The translations under genes were made by a program, and so were the position numbers. Of a stretch of 64,000 nt of DNA, positions 36,293 to 44,570 are shown piece after piece; position 1 is the first letter of the stretch; every line of letters starts with the position of its first letter. The notes beneath the pieces are model-generated. The model was not told where the DNA came from. It did no database searches and saw only the letters and a list, made by a program, of their open reading frames with translations. Origin of the DNA: an uncultured Bacteroidia bacterium (GTDB lineage Bacteria; Bacteroidota; Bacteroidia; Bacteroidales; UBA932); contig CACZZZ010000007.1 of NCBI GenBank assembly GCA_902785825.1, positions 1 to 64,000 of the forward strand, in the 5' to 3' direction.

Positions 36293-37279
36293 ATGCCCCG
36301 CGGCCTTCTCATCATTCTATTATGTCTTTTGCCTGTCGGTTCGTCCGGGCAGGTCAGGGGAATACTTGGGTTTCCTGACAGGGTGATGTCATCGTCGAGG
36401 ATTGGCCTGGCATCATCGAGACAGATCTCCCTAATGCCTGTTCCGGACACTTCCACCGTCATATTCCCGCAGTCCGGAACCAAGGCGGTGTCGGAAGAAT
36501 ACGCTTTCTTCAATCATTTGATAGATAACAATTTGAGGCAGGACGCGAGGACTCTGTCGCTCTCCGCTTTCGCTCCCTCCGACACGGTTGATTACCTTAG
36601 GGCCATAATCCTTTTCTCGGATCGTAAGTTCTCTCAGGCCTCCGGTCTTTTCGCTAAAGTGCCGATTGAATCGCCCTTCGGGGCAGAGTCTTTTTTTTAC
36701 CGGACACTCTCGTTGGCTAGTCTTGGGGATTATGATGGGGCTTCGGCCCTTCTATCATCCCCGGCGCTTCCCGCGACTTTCTCTGAAGGTGGTCCCTACG
36801 CTGAGCTGACCGCTCTTCAGTCCGCCGGACTGGCTTTGCTTAAAGGTGATAAAAACAATTGGAACAGAGAGAGTTCCGCTTTCACTTTTGACAATTATGC
36901 CTTGGCGGAAAGCGAGAGGATCCTGTCTGAGATCGCCGTGGGCCGTTTTGACACTGGAGGGAAGAAGGCTGGCTTGGCAGCTTTGGCCTCGGCGGTTATA
37001 CCCGGGGCAGGTAAAGTCTATGCGGGTCGTCTGGGAGAAGGCGTCGCCGCTTTTATGACCGTCGGCTCGCTTGGTGCTATCACGGCGGAGAATTGGAAAA
37101 AGCATGGATTAAAAGACTGGCGGACAATACTTGCCGGATCCTTGTGCGCCACTTTTTATCTCGGAAATATCTATGGCAGCTATATGTCTGTCAGCATAGA
37201 GAAAGAACAAAGAACAGCTAATGAGAACGCGACTATTGTTTATCATCTCCATCTGCCTCTTCGTTCCGTTTTCCGCTAA
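36293..37279 (+). CDS. Envelope protein with C-terminal PGAG..Y.GR membrane module
   Basis: A 328-residue protein not assigned to a named family. A signal peptide (GLLIILLCLLPVGSSGQ) is followed by a helical, TPR-like middle (YLRAIILFSDRKFSQASGLF; YRTLSLASLGDYDGASALLS). A C-terminal hydrophobic module then opens with ALASAVIPGAGKVYAGRLGE and continues with two or three helices. The same module ends the next protein, so the two are paralogous. The ATG at 36293 is preferred to a GTG three bases before. Its last 59 bases overlap the next gene in another frame. Confidence 0.7.
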   Translation: MPRGLLIILLCLLPVGSSGQVRGILGFPDRVMSSSRIGLASSRQISLMPVPDTSTVIFPQSGTKAVSEEYAFFNHLIDNNLRQDARTLSLSAFAPSDTVDYLRAIILFSDRKFSQASGLFAKVPIESPFGAESFFYRTLSLASLGDYDGASALLSSPALPATFSEGGPYAELTALQSAGLALLKGDKNNWNRESSAFTFDNYALAESERILSEIAVGRFDTGGKKAGLAALASAVIPGAGKVYAGRLGEGVAAFMTVGSLGAITAENWKKHGLKDWRTILAGSLCATFYLGNIYGSYMSVSIEKEQRTANENATIVYHLHLPLRSVFR

Positions 37280-38021
37280 GGGACAAGAGGTTCCGGAAGG
37301 TAATCCGCTGGAGGAAGCCCTCCGGTGGGAGAGGGTCGTGTTCTCGTCGGATGATCCTGAATCCGCGAATATGGCCTTGATAAAGAAGGCCGATTGTTAT
37401 TATCAGGCTTCCATGCCGGATGAGGCACTCAGGACTCTTGAACGCGTTAAAATGTATTTCCTTGACCCGGAGACCGCCACTGATGTCCTGGTACTCAAGT
37501 CGCGTTACAGTGAGGCCGCTGGTGATTTTGGGGCCGCTTTAGGTTTTCTTGAGGAAAGTGGTAAAGCGGGAGAGTCTCCGGAGATGTATGCGGTGCTTCT
37601 AGCCTCAGCCTGGAGACTTGCGGAGTCCCGTGAGCAAGCGTTGAGACTCGCTACTTCCGAGGGAGAAAAAGATGCCGTGGTGAAGCTGTTCAAGAAGGCT
37701 CCCCGGCTCCGCAAAGAGAATACGGCCGCTGTCCTGTCGTTCATTCCTCCAGCAGGACAAATATACCTTGGACGCCCCTGGGAGGGGATTTTGTCTATGA
37801 TCCTGAACGCTGGAGCCGCCGGGTTGACAGCGTATGAGCTTGTCGGACACGACTGGATAAGCGGTTTCCTCGGGGGAGGATTGCTTCTGAACGAGACATT
37901 CTTTAAAGCCAATATCGAGAGAAACATCTCATCTGTCGATGAGTTCAACAAACGCTCGATAAAAGAGTTCTGTGTCTCTTTGGAAAACCTGCTCGGAGAG
38001 ATCAGGGAAAAGGGGCTTTAA
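37221..38021 (+). CDS. Paralogue with TPR-like repeats and PPAGQIYLGR membrane module
   Basis: A 266-residue exported protein (signal MRTRLLFIISICLFVPFSAKG). The middle is helical and TPR-like (ADCYYQASMPDEALRTLERV). The C-terminal module VLSFIPPAGQIYLGRPWEGI followed by hydrophobic helices matches the preceding protein and resembles the DUF5683-like PGxGQxYxGx motif. It is the last gene of the TM2 cluster and converges with tsaE with a four-base overlap. Function unknown. Confidence 0.7.
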   Translation: MRTRLLFIISICLFVPFSAKGQEVPEGNPLEEALRWERVVFSSDDPESANMALIKKADCYYQASMPDEALRTLERVKMYFLDPETATDVLVLKSRYSEAAGDFGAALGFLEESGKAGESPEMYAVLLASAWRLAESREQALRLATSEGEKDAVVKLFKKAPRLRKENTAAVLSFIPPAGQIYLGRPWEGILSMILNAGAAGLTAYELVGHDWISGFLGGGLLLNETFFKANIERNISSVDEFNKRSIKEFCVSLENLLGEIREKGL

Positions 38022-38443
38022 TCCTCCCAGCTGATAGTCCTGGACTCGTCAGGATTGACTTTTATGCTGACCTTCAAGGTTTCTTCAGGAAGGATCTCCT
38101 CGATGTTCTCAGGCCATTCGATCACGCATAGGAAGCCACTGTCCACATAGTCGTAAAAGCCGATGTCGAAGGCTTCCTCGATCTTATTAAGGCGGTAAAA
38201 ATCAAAATGGTACATTGGCTCTCCATCGCCTGTCCTGTATTCATTCACGATGGCGAAAGTCGGGGAACTGACAGCGTCTTCCCGGACACCCAGACTGCGG
38301 CAGAGGGCTGTTGTGAAAGTGGTCTTGCCGGCGCCCATGGGAGCGTAGAAGGCGATGATTTTCCTGTCTCCTATTTCAGACAGAAATTCCCCTGCGGCCC
38401 TGTCCAAGTCATTCAGGTTCTGGATATTGATCTCGTGTCTCAT
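38018..38443 (-). CDS. tsaE: tRNA threonylcarbamoyladenosine biosynthesis ATPase TsaE
   Basis: A 141-residue P-loop protein needed with TsaB, TsaC and TsaD for t6A37 formation on tRNAs decoding ANN codons. Walker A is FYAPMGAGKTTFT; other conserved stretches are SSPTFAIVNEY, YHFDFYRL and VIEWPENI. The start at 38443 gives a two-base gap to the upstream gene; an ATG at 38464 would overlap it. Confidence 0.93.
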   Translation of the reverse strand: MRHEINIQNLNDLDRAAGEFLSEIGDRKIIAFYAPMGAGKTTFTTALCRSLGVREDAVSSPTFAIVNEYRTGDGEPMYHFDFYRLNKIEEAFDIGFYDYVDSGFLCVIEWPENIEEILPEETLKVSIKVNPDESRTISWED

Positions 38444-38445
38444 GG

Positions 38446-39666
38446 TTACCTTGGCCTTAACCAAATCTCGGGGTTCTGAGGAGTCTTTCCGGACCAGATC
38501 TGGAAATGGAGCTGTGTCTCACCTCCGATGGTGTCAACCGTTCCGAGGGACTGGCCCGTCTTGACCTTGTCGCCTTTCTTCACGCTGACATTATCCATCT
38601 TGCAATAGAATGAGAAGAAATTGCCATGCTGGACGAGAACGCATTTGTTGTAACCAGGCATCACGACAATCTGCTTGACTTCTCCGTCAAATACTGCCTT
38701 GATGGTTGATCCTTGCCCGAGGGCGATGGAAACACCGTTGTTGAAAGGCAACTTAAGTTTAGGATACAGAGGGTCATAGCGCTGGCCGTAATGCTCCACC
38801 ACCGCGCCTTCAGCCGGCCAGGGCAGTTTGCCTTTATTCGCTTCGAACTTCTTCGCTAGAGTGTAATCGATAGGTTTCGGAGGCTCTTTCTTGGCCGTGG
38901 ACTTGCCGGATCCCTTGGAACCACTCTTGTCGTCGAGGGCCTGGCTGATTATCCTCTGGATCTCCCTGTTGAGAGCCTCAACCTCCTTCTGTTTCTTAGA
39001 CAGGTCCTGCTGGTATTTCTTCTTGTCCCGTTTCAGCTGGTTGACCAGTTTCTGCGAGTCGTTTTGTTCCGCCTGAAGCTTTCCCATGTCGGCCACCCTC
39101 TGTCCCCTGAGGACCTCAGCTTCCTTACGCAAAGCGGCCAGAGCCTCGCGTTGCTTCTCGAGCGAGTCTTTGGCGGCGATTATATTGCTGGCCTGGGTGT
39201 TCATCTGTTTTGACAGGTCTCTAAGGTACCCATACCTGCGGAAAGCCTGTCCCACATTGTCGCTGGCCAGAATATACATGTACCAGACCTTCGGATTGCG
39301 GTTCTTGTAGGCACCACGGACGAGTTTCTCGTAGTAGTCCGACAGGGTGTCAAGCTTGGCCTGCATGGCCTTGATGTCATTCTCTTTCGAGGATATCGCT
39401 CCGCTCAACCCGGCGATCTCACGGTCACTCTCAGCGACCAGCTCCTTCCTGGCGTCCACTTTTTTGCGGATAAGAGACAGGTGGTTGACTGCGTTCGCGC
39501 TCTTGGTGGCGATAGCCTTTATCTGGCTGTCGAGGATGGCGATCTCCTTCTGCAACCGGGCCCTTTTACTCTCCTGCGCTTTCGTGTCTTGAGCGTATAG
39601 CCCCAAGGATCCCGCCACAAGGGAGAGGATCACGCTCAAAATGAATATTCGCAGGCTTTGTCTCAT
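38446..39666 (-). CDS. EnvC-like murein hydrolase activator with degenerate LytM domain
   Basis: A 406-residue exported protein: signal peptide, a long coiled coil (about residues 30-260, Lys/Gln/Glu-rich) and a C-terminal LytM/M23 domain. Zinc and catalytic residues are lost. The HxxxD motif reads NNGVS, and the HxH motif reads QLH in TQLHFQIW. The domain is therefore probably non-enzymatic and, as in EnvC, activates amidases at the division site. It overlaps the TPR gene upstream by four bases and precedes tsaE. Confidence 0.88.
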   Translation of the reverse strand: MRQSLRIFILSVILSLVAGSLGLYAQDTKAQESKRARLQKEIAILDSQIKAIATKSANAVNHLSLIRKKVDARKELVAESDREIAGLSGAISSKENDIKAMQAKLDTLSDYYEKLVRGAYKNRNPKVWYMYILASDNVGQAFRRYGYLRDLSKQMNTQASNIIAAKDSLEKQREALAALRKEAEVLRGQRVADMGKLQAEQNDSQKLVNQLKRDKKKYQQDLSKKQKEVEALNREIQRIISQALDDKSGSKGSGKSTAKKEPPKPIDYTLAKKFEANKGKLPWPAEGAVVEHYGQRYDPLYPKLKLPFNNGVSIALGQGSTIKAVFDGEVKQIVVMPGYNKCVLVQHGNFFSFYCKMDNVSVKKGDKVKTGQSLGTVDTIGGETQLHFQIWSGKTPQNPEIWLRPR

Positions 39667-41336
39667 TCCTTACCCTCTGATCGCTTATTGGCGGCTTGGG
39701 TCCTGTAAACCTTTGCCAAGTCATTTTCTCCCAGAGCCTCAAGTACTTCCGCATAATGATCCATGCATGTGGCGCTTTCCTTCCCGCCATAGATCATCGC
39801 TCTCTTGAACACCGCCTTCGCTTCCTGGTCCTTCCCAAGAAGATGCAGGATCCAACCGTAGGTGTCCAGGTAGGTGGAGTTGTCCGGCTCTTTATCTATA
39901 GTCTTCTTGCTCATGGCGCAGGCCTTCTTCAGGCTCTTGCCTTTGAGTGAGAGGTAGTAGGCAAAGTTGTTCAGGGTGGGGGAATAATCCGGATTGGCTT
40001 TCAGGACTTTCTTGTAGCAGTCAAAAGCCTCTTTCTCCATCCCCATCTCATGGTACATGTCACCGATATTGGCGAGGGCAGGAATGGTCACCGACGTGTC
40101 ATTCGGCGCGATCTCTATGATTTTGAGACTGTTGTTGATTATTCCCTGCCAGTCCTTCTTGTTATAGAGGGCGACATTCTTCATCTCGTATAAACCCGGC
40201 TCTTTAGGGAACCTGGCCAAGGCACTGTCAACGGCCGGGATAAGGGCGTCCCAATCGCTTTGGTATCCGAGCAACTGGATGTAGGTGGCGGCAGCGTCAA
40301 GACTACCAGGGTTCTTCACCATGTTCTGACGGATAAGCGCCTTCCCTTTTTCAGTCCTCTCCGTGGCGTAGTAATACATGCCGGCCGGCTTAAGGACATT
40401 GCTGTCCGCCGGATGGTGAAGCGTCAAGTAGTCGTACAGGGAGTCAATGCTGGACTGGTAGTTCTGGATGAACCTCGGCTCTGATCTCTGGAGCAGCATT
40501 CCAAGGTACTGAGTCTTGGCATTGGAGTCGGTCTGGTCGTCCTCGATGAACCGGCGCAGTGACTTGAAATAGCCACCGTAGTTCCTGCGGATGCGCCACA
40601 CTTCAGCCTCGCCTAATATAGCGGGGATATAATCTCCTTGAAGCTCAACGGCTTCCCTGTAGTAGGCGAGGGCGGCTGTGTCCTTGTATTCAGCCAGACT
40701 GTGGTCTCCGAGCTTGGCCAGTACGTAGGGGGAGGAATATTCCTTGTTGTAATTCTCAAGGACTTTCAACGCCTCCGCCGGTTTGTTCTGGCGGAGAAGA
40801 ATGTCATATTTGGTGACAGTGACGTTCTCGTTTTGCCCGAAGGCGGCCTCGATCTGGTCCATCGCCGCGATGGCTTTGTCAAACTGGTTCTGCTTCAGGT
40901 ACAAGTTGACCAGGGTGAAGTAGATGTCGTTTTTCTTTGGATATTCCTTCAGCAGCTCCTCGTAAGTCGCGATCGTGAGGTCGTCCTCTCCGGTCATCGA
41001 ATACGCCATCGCGAGCCTGTCCTTGTACCAGTAGTTTGAAGGATCAAGCGAGGACGCTTTCTTGAATGCGTCTTGGGCTCCTTTCACGTCCCTGCTGTAA
41101 AGACCGCACATGCCGAGGTAATACCATGCGGCGTCATTATTTGGGTCGGCTTTCAGGATCTCCTCGAGAAGCTTTCCGGCTTTGCCTATTTGTCCGTCAC
41201 CAATGTACCCGACCGCGTCGACAAGCTTGCCGTCTTCCTTCCATGAGGCGCTCTCCTTGTTCTGGGAGAGGGCCAGTCCGGTTGAAAGGCAGCAAAGCGC
41301 CAGCAGCGAAGCGATTATTCTTGTAGCTAGTCTCAT
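39663..41336 (-). CDS. Secreted TPR-repeat protein
   Basis: A 557-residue exported protein (signal MRLATRIIASLLALCCLSTGLALS) with about a dozen TPR units, for example AWYYLGMCGLYSRDVKGAQDA, DIYFTLVNLYLKQNQFDKAI and PALANIGDMYHEMGMEKEAF. Such TPR solenoids serve as protein-protein scaffolds. The coupling to the EnvC-like gene suggests a part in envelope or division complexes; this is inference from context. Confidence 0.85.
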   Translation of the reverse strand: MRLATRIIASLLALCCLSTGLALSQNKESASWKEDGKLVDAVGYIGDGQIGKAGKLLEEILKADPNNDAAWYYLGMCGLYSRDVKGAQDAFKKASSLDPSNYWYKDRLAMAYSMTGEDDLTIATYEELLKEYPKKNDIYFTLVNLYLKQNQFDKAIAAMDQIEAAFGQNENVTVTKYDILLRQNKPAEALKVLENYNKEYSSPYVLAKLGDHSLAEYKDTAALAYYREAVELQGDYIPAILGEAEVWRIRRNYGGYFKSLRRFIEDDQTDSNAKTQYLGMLLQRSEPRFIQNYQSSIDSLYDYLTLHHPADSNVLKPAGMYYYATERTEKGKALIRQNMVKNPGSLDAAATYIQLLGYQSDWDALIPAVDSALARFPKEPGLYEMKNVALYNKKDWQGIINNSLKIIEIAPNDTSVTIPALANIGDMYHEMGMEKEAFDCYKKVLKANPDYSPTLNNFAYYLSLKGKSLKKACAMSKKTIDKEPDNSTYLDTYGWILHLLGKDQEAKAVFKRAMIYGGKESATCMDHYAEVLEALGENDLAKVYRTQAANKRSEGKE

Positions 41337-41355
41337 AACTATTCAGACCATCATA

Positions 41356-41363
41356 CAAAAATA
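41356..41363 (-). promoter_or_regulatory. Promoter -7 box of the TPR-envC-tsaE unit
   Basis: TATTTTTG on the minus strand (TAnnTTTG), 19 bases before the ATG of the TPR gene; no clear -33 element. Confidence 0.45.
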
Positions 41364-41410
41364 ATGCTTTTCCTCGAAAATAGAGTATTTATTAACGGCA
41401 AAGACTTCCT

Positions 41411-43072
41411 TTATCTGCCTCCGGAGTGACCTCCGCCGGAGAAGCCGCCGCCACCGCCGAAGGAAGTGTGGCCTCCTCCTCCGAGAGACGAGCTCCTGCT
41501 GGCGGCGTAGGTGGTGGCCGCGCGGTTGAAGTAGCGCGTCGAATCGTTGAATGTGCTCCACATCACCGTAGGAGTCACATTCTGGAACTGCTCCATGGTC
41601 TTTGAGAGGGTGAAATATTCAGGACAGACCTTCTTGAAGTCCTTATAGACCTGCTCCGCTATCCCATAGAGCGAGGCGAACACAAGATAATTGTTCCACA
41701 GTCCGACCTCGACAGCGCCCCTGTCCTGGATGAGGGTGAAGTCTTTCAGGAACTTCTTGAGACCGAACACCTCACGTACCTCCCTGGCTTTCAGGGTCCT
41801 CAAGGTCATAGAAGAATCCTTGATCTTGTTTTGCCAATTGTAGATCCGCTTACCGTTCTTGTTGGCCCATCTTCTCAACTCCTTTTTCTGAAGAATCGAG
41901 TCTTCTCCGGCGGCCTCCTTGAAGAAATTGTAGATGTCCAGCTCCAGGTTGAGGTCCGGACCGGAGGCATCGTCGTCGGTGAGGGCCAGCTCATTGATCT
42001 TGAACGCCGGATCCCCGTCCAACTGAGGAACCAGCTGGAAGGCTCCGCGGTAGAAAAGGCGCATCATGTAAGCCGCTATCAGCTTGTCGCTTCCGTTCAG
42101 GCTGCTCCTCGAAACGGTCTGCGGGGAGATAAGCTTCATTATATTAAGAGACTTTCTCAGGTCTCCGTCCACAGGAACTCCCCTGAACCAATCGACATCG
42201 CTTTCCTTGCCGCCAAGGAGCTCTTTCCTGCGCTTCCGGTTGCTGATCTCCACCCAGATGAGGCCTCCTACAATGCCGAGGCTGATAAGTCCGAGCAGTG
42301 CGAAAAGCAGGATTTCGACCAGAGCCTCGAAGAAGTCTTTTCCTCCCTTGTAAGAGCTGCCCTTCAGAGCCTTATCCTTGACTTTCTCGAAAGTCTTGTC
42401 CTCGGTGATCGCGGGATTGAATATTCCTTTCTCGAAACCGAGCATAGCAATGAGCCTGCTACTGCCTGAGAAAGGCTCGGTGGACCAGAACTTGGCCGCC
42501 CCATCGACAACCTCAGCCTCACCGTGGAAGCCGAAACCCCAGATCAGGGTGTTCTCGGGAGTGAGGATGGTCCCGTTTTTACGGATAGTCAGGGACACGT
42601 CATTTATCCCGCTGTCGGTCGTGGTGATGAACATGTGGTTGAACCCATCCTTGTCGGAATAGCCCTTCACCAGGCCGGTGAGGGTGTACGAGACCGTGTA
42701 GGTGTGCGGCCCGTTACTGCCCACGCCCCAGCATAGCTCATAGCCTTCTGACTTCCTGACAAGGCCGCACCGGAAGGCCTTCTTCTCACGGGAACGGTCT
42801 ATGTCCCAGCCGGTTCCTTCACTCGTGTAGGTGGTTCCGGACTCGTCTGAGACACTGAGGTTGCTGATGTCCATCTTGCCGAGGTTCTCCTTGCCGAGAT
42901 ACCATTCGGTGATGTTTCCGGCAACATCGATTTCCCAGACTTCCCTGACGAGCGCCGAGCCGTCGTCCTGTAATTCAACATCTATCCGCACCGACTCGAC
43001 TTGGCTTTGCCCAAGTGAGGGAACGGATAGACTCAGAAGGACGACGCCCAGGATAATCCCAAGCCGCCGCAT
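41411..43072 (-). CDS. DUF2207-type membrane protein
   Basis: A 553-residue protein: signal peptide, extracytoplasmic beta domain (VRIDVELQDDGSALVREVWE; YTVSYTLTGLVKGYSD), a transmembrane helix near residue 265 (LLFALLGLISLGIVGGLIWV), a cytoplasmic domain and a glycine-rich C-terminus (GGGGHTSFGGGGGFSGGGHS). This order fits DUF2207 membrane proteins, often found next to LemA. Function unknown. It starts six bases after lemA, so the two are one operon. Confidence 0.85.
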   Translation of the reverse strand: MRRLGIILGVVLLSLSVPSLGQSQVESVRIDVELQDDGSALVREVWEIDVAGNITEWYLGKENLGKMDISNLSVSDESGTTYTSEGTGWDIDRSREKKAFRCGLVRKSEGYELCWGVGSNGPHTYTVSYTLTGLVKGYSDKDGFNHMFITTTDSGINDVSLTIRKNGTILTPENTLIWGFGFHGEAEVVDGAAKFWSTEPFSGSSRLIAMLGFEKGIFNPAITEDKTFEKVKDKALKGSSYKGGKDFFEALVEILLFALLGLISLGIVGGLIWVEISNRKRRKELLGGKESDVDWFRGVPVDGDLRKSLNIMKLISPQTVSRSSLNGSDKLIAAYMMRLFYRGAFQLVPQLDGDPAFKINELALTDDDASGPDLNLELDIYNFFKEAAGEDSILQKKELRRWANKNGKRIYNWQNKIKDSSMTLRTLKAREVREVFGLKKFLKDFTLIQDRGAVEVGLWNNYLVFASLYGIAEQVYKDFKKVCPEYFTLSKTMEQFQNVTPTVMWSTFNDSTRYFNRAATTYAASRSSSLGGGGHTSFGGGGGFSGGGHSGGR

Positions 43073-43078
43073 AGCTTT

Positions 43079-43636
43079 TTATTTGTTGAATATGTCGGAG
43101 ACGGAAGGAGCCTCAGACTTCGCCACATCCTCAGGCAGGAGGTCATGGGTTGTGAAGCCGAACATCGAGGCGACCAGGTTGGAAGGGAACTGGCGTACCA
43201 TCATGTTCAGTTTGGTGACGGAGTCGTTATACACCATCCTGGAGAGACGCACGTTCTCCTCGTACTGGCGGATGCTGGCCATGGTGTCGGCGAACATAGT
43301 GTTGGCCTTGAGGTCAGGGTAGGCCTCGGCCACGGCGGAGAGGCGGGTCAGGACGCTTGTGATGGCGTTCTCCTGGTCGGCGACCTGGTCCGGGGTGACG
43401 TTGGTGGCCCTGCGCGAGGCGATGACATCCGTGAGGGTGTCATGCTCGTGGACAGTGTACTGCTTTGTCATCTCAACGAGGTTGGTCAGAGCGTCCCACC
43501 TGGACTTGAGCTGGACGTTGATCTGTCCGAAGGCGTTCTTCATCTTCTCCTCCAGGGCGACAAACGCGCGCTGGGTCCTGATGATGTAAAGGCCGAGAAG
43601 TACGACCAGGGCGATGATGATTATTGTCGTTAACAT
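43079..43636 (-). CDS. lemA: LemA family protein
   Basis: A 185-residue protein with one N-terminal membrane helix and the LemA helical domain: FVALEEKMKNAFGQINVQLK, RWDALTNLVEMTKQYTVHE and YNDSVTKLNMMVRQFPSNLV. The family has no firm biochemical role. It heads the two-gene unit with DUF2207. Confidence 0.93.
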   Translation of the reverse strand: MLTTIIIIALVVLLGLYIIRTQRAFVALEEKMKNAFGQINVQLKSRWDALTNLVEMTKQYTVHEHDTLTDVIASRRATNVTPDQVADQENAITSVLTRLSAVAEAYPDLKANTMFADTMASIRQYEENVRLSRMVYNDSVTKLNMMVRQFPSNLVASMFGFTTHDLLPEDVAKSEAPSVSDIFNK

Positions 43637-43691
43637 TTTCTTATAGGTTTTTTTGGTTAATTGTCATGTGTCTCTGCGATTGTGTTATTTG

Positions 43692-44330
43692 CTAACCTAC
43701 CACCCACACCAGCACGTGGTTGTCAAAGGTGATATACTCCAGTTCGAAGTCCTCCTCGTAGCCGTCCTTGTGGATGAAGGTGGCATCGAGCTCACCCTCG
43801 CCGCGGGGACGGAACCTCTCGACCTCGATCTGCTCGGCGAAGTCCACATGGTAGGCGGATATGAGTTTGAATATCGCTTCCTTGGCGCACCAGTAGATGG
43901 CGAGCTGCTCGTTGCGCTTCTCGTCGTCCAGGTCATCGATCTCCTCCTCAGAGAGGGCCTTCTTCTCGACAGCTGAGAAGTCCCTGGCCAGGGACTCGAT
44001 GTCGATGCCCACGTCGTCGTTGTCGTTGAGGATCACGGCGACATACTTGGCGGTGTGGGTGATGCTGATGTTCGTCACGCTGTTCTCCAGGTACGGCTTG
44101 CCGTTATCGTGGTGGCTCAAGTAAACCTTTTCCCCGAAAAGCTCGCAGAGAAGGGCCCTGACGGCCAGCCTCTGCTTGCGGAGCGACTCGCTGCCGATAA
44201 ATGATATCTCCTCCTCCTCGTCACTGGGCAAAGAGGCTAGTTTCCGAAGTTCCTCCTCGGTCTCGGTTATCTGCCAGACGCCGATAAGCGACCGGCTTTC
44301 TTCCAATTCTTTCTTAAGATATAATGCCAT
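43692..44330 (-). CDS. 4'-phosphopantetheinyl transferase superfamily protein
   Basis: A 212-residue Sfp/AcpS-type enzyme that would move phosphopantetheine from CoA to a carrier-protein serine. Conserved parts are NISITHTAKYVAVIL, DDVGIDIE with the metal-binding Asp, and YWCAKEAIFKLISA (the WxxKEAxxK motif). It stands alone with no carrier-protein or synthase gene nearby, so the substrate could be the fatty-acid ACP or a secondary-metabolite carrier. Confidence 0.87.
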   Translation of the reverse strand: MALYLKKELEESRSLIGVWQITETEEELRKLASLPSDEEEEISFIGSESLRKQRLAVRALLCELFGEKVYLSHHDNGKPYLENSVTNISITHTAKYVAVILNDNDDVGIDIESLARDFSAVEKKALSEEEIDDLDDEKRNEQLAIYWCAKEAIFKLISAYHVDFAEQIEVERFRPRGEGELDATFIHKDGYEEDFELEYITFDNHVLVWVVG

Positions 44331-44509
44331 GGTTAAATGCTCCCCGAAAAACTCCGGGAAGTGATTTGTTAATATTCAAATGGGAGTACGACAACGGGTC
44401 GTCGGACCGTTGGTCCGCCTTGGAAGGGTCAGTCAATACACAACTGGGAGGCTCCATATAATTGTTGTCGCTAATATATCACCACAAATATAATGATTTT
44501 TTGAAATAC
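44331..44509. other. Intergenic region with tandem small hairpins
   Basis: No gene was found here. It holds two adjacent hairpins, acgac/gtcgt at 44388-44392 and 44398-44402, then cggacc/ggtccg at 44403-44408 and 44412-44417. They lie upstream of the phosphopantetheinyl transferase on the minus strand. A promoter could not be placed with confidence. Confidence 0.4.
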
Positions 44510-44548
44510 AAAGAAAAAAGCCCCGAAAGTTCAGGAAACTTTCGGGGT
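44510..44548 (-). terminator. Rho-independent terminator of the cytolysin gene
   Basis: A perfect 11-base stem (44521-44531 with 44537-44547, loop of five) is followed, on the minus strand, by a T-rich run at 44510-44520. It begins 23 bases after the stop of the cytolysin-like gene. Confidence 0.8.
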
Positions 44549-44570
44549 CGTATTTCAAATTTGAAGGCGA

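Noticed and set aside
44510..44548. The perfect stem after the cytolysin gene as a small RNA.
   Set aside because: Position right after a stop codon and the following T run fit a simple terminator.
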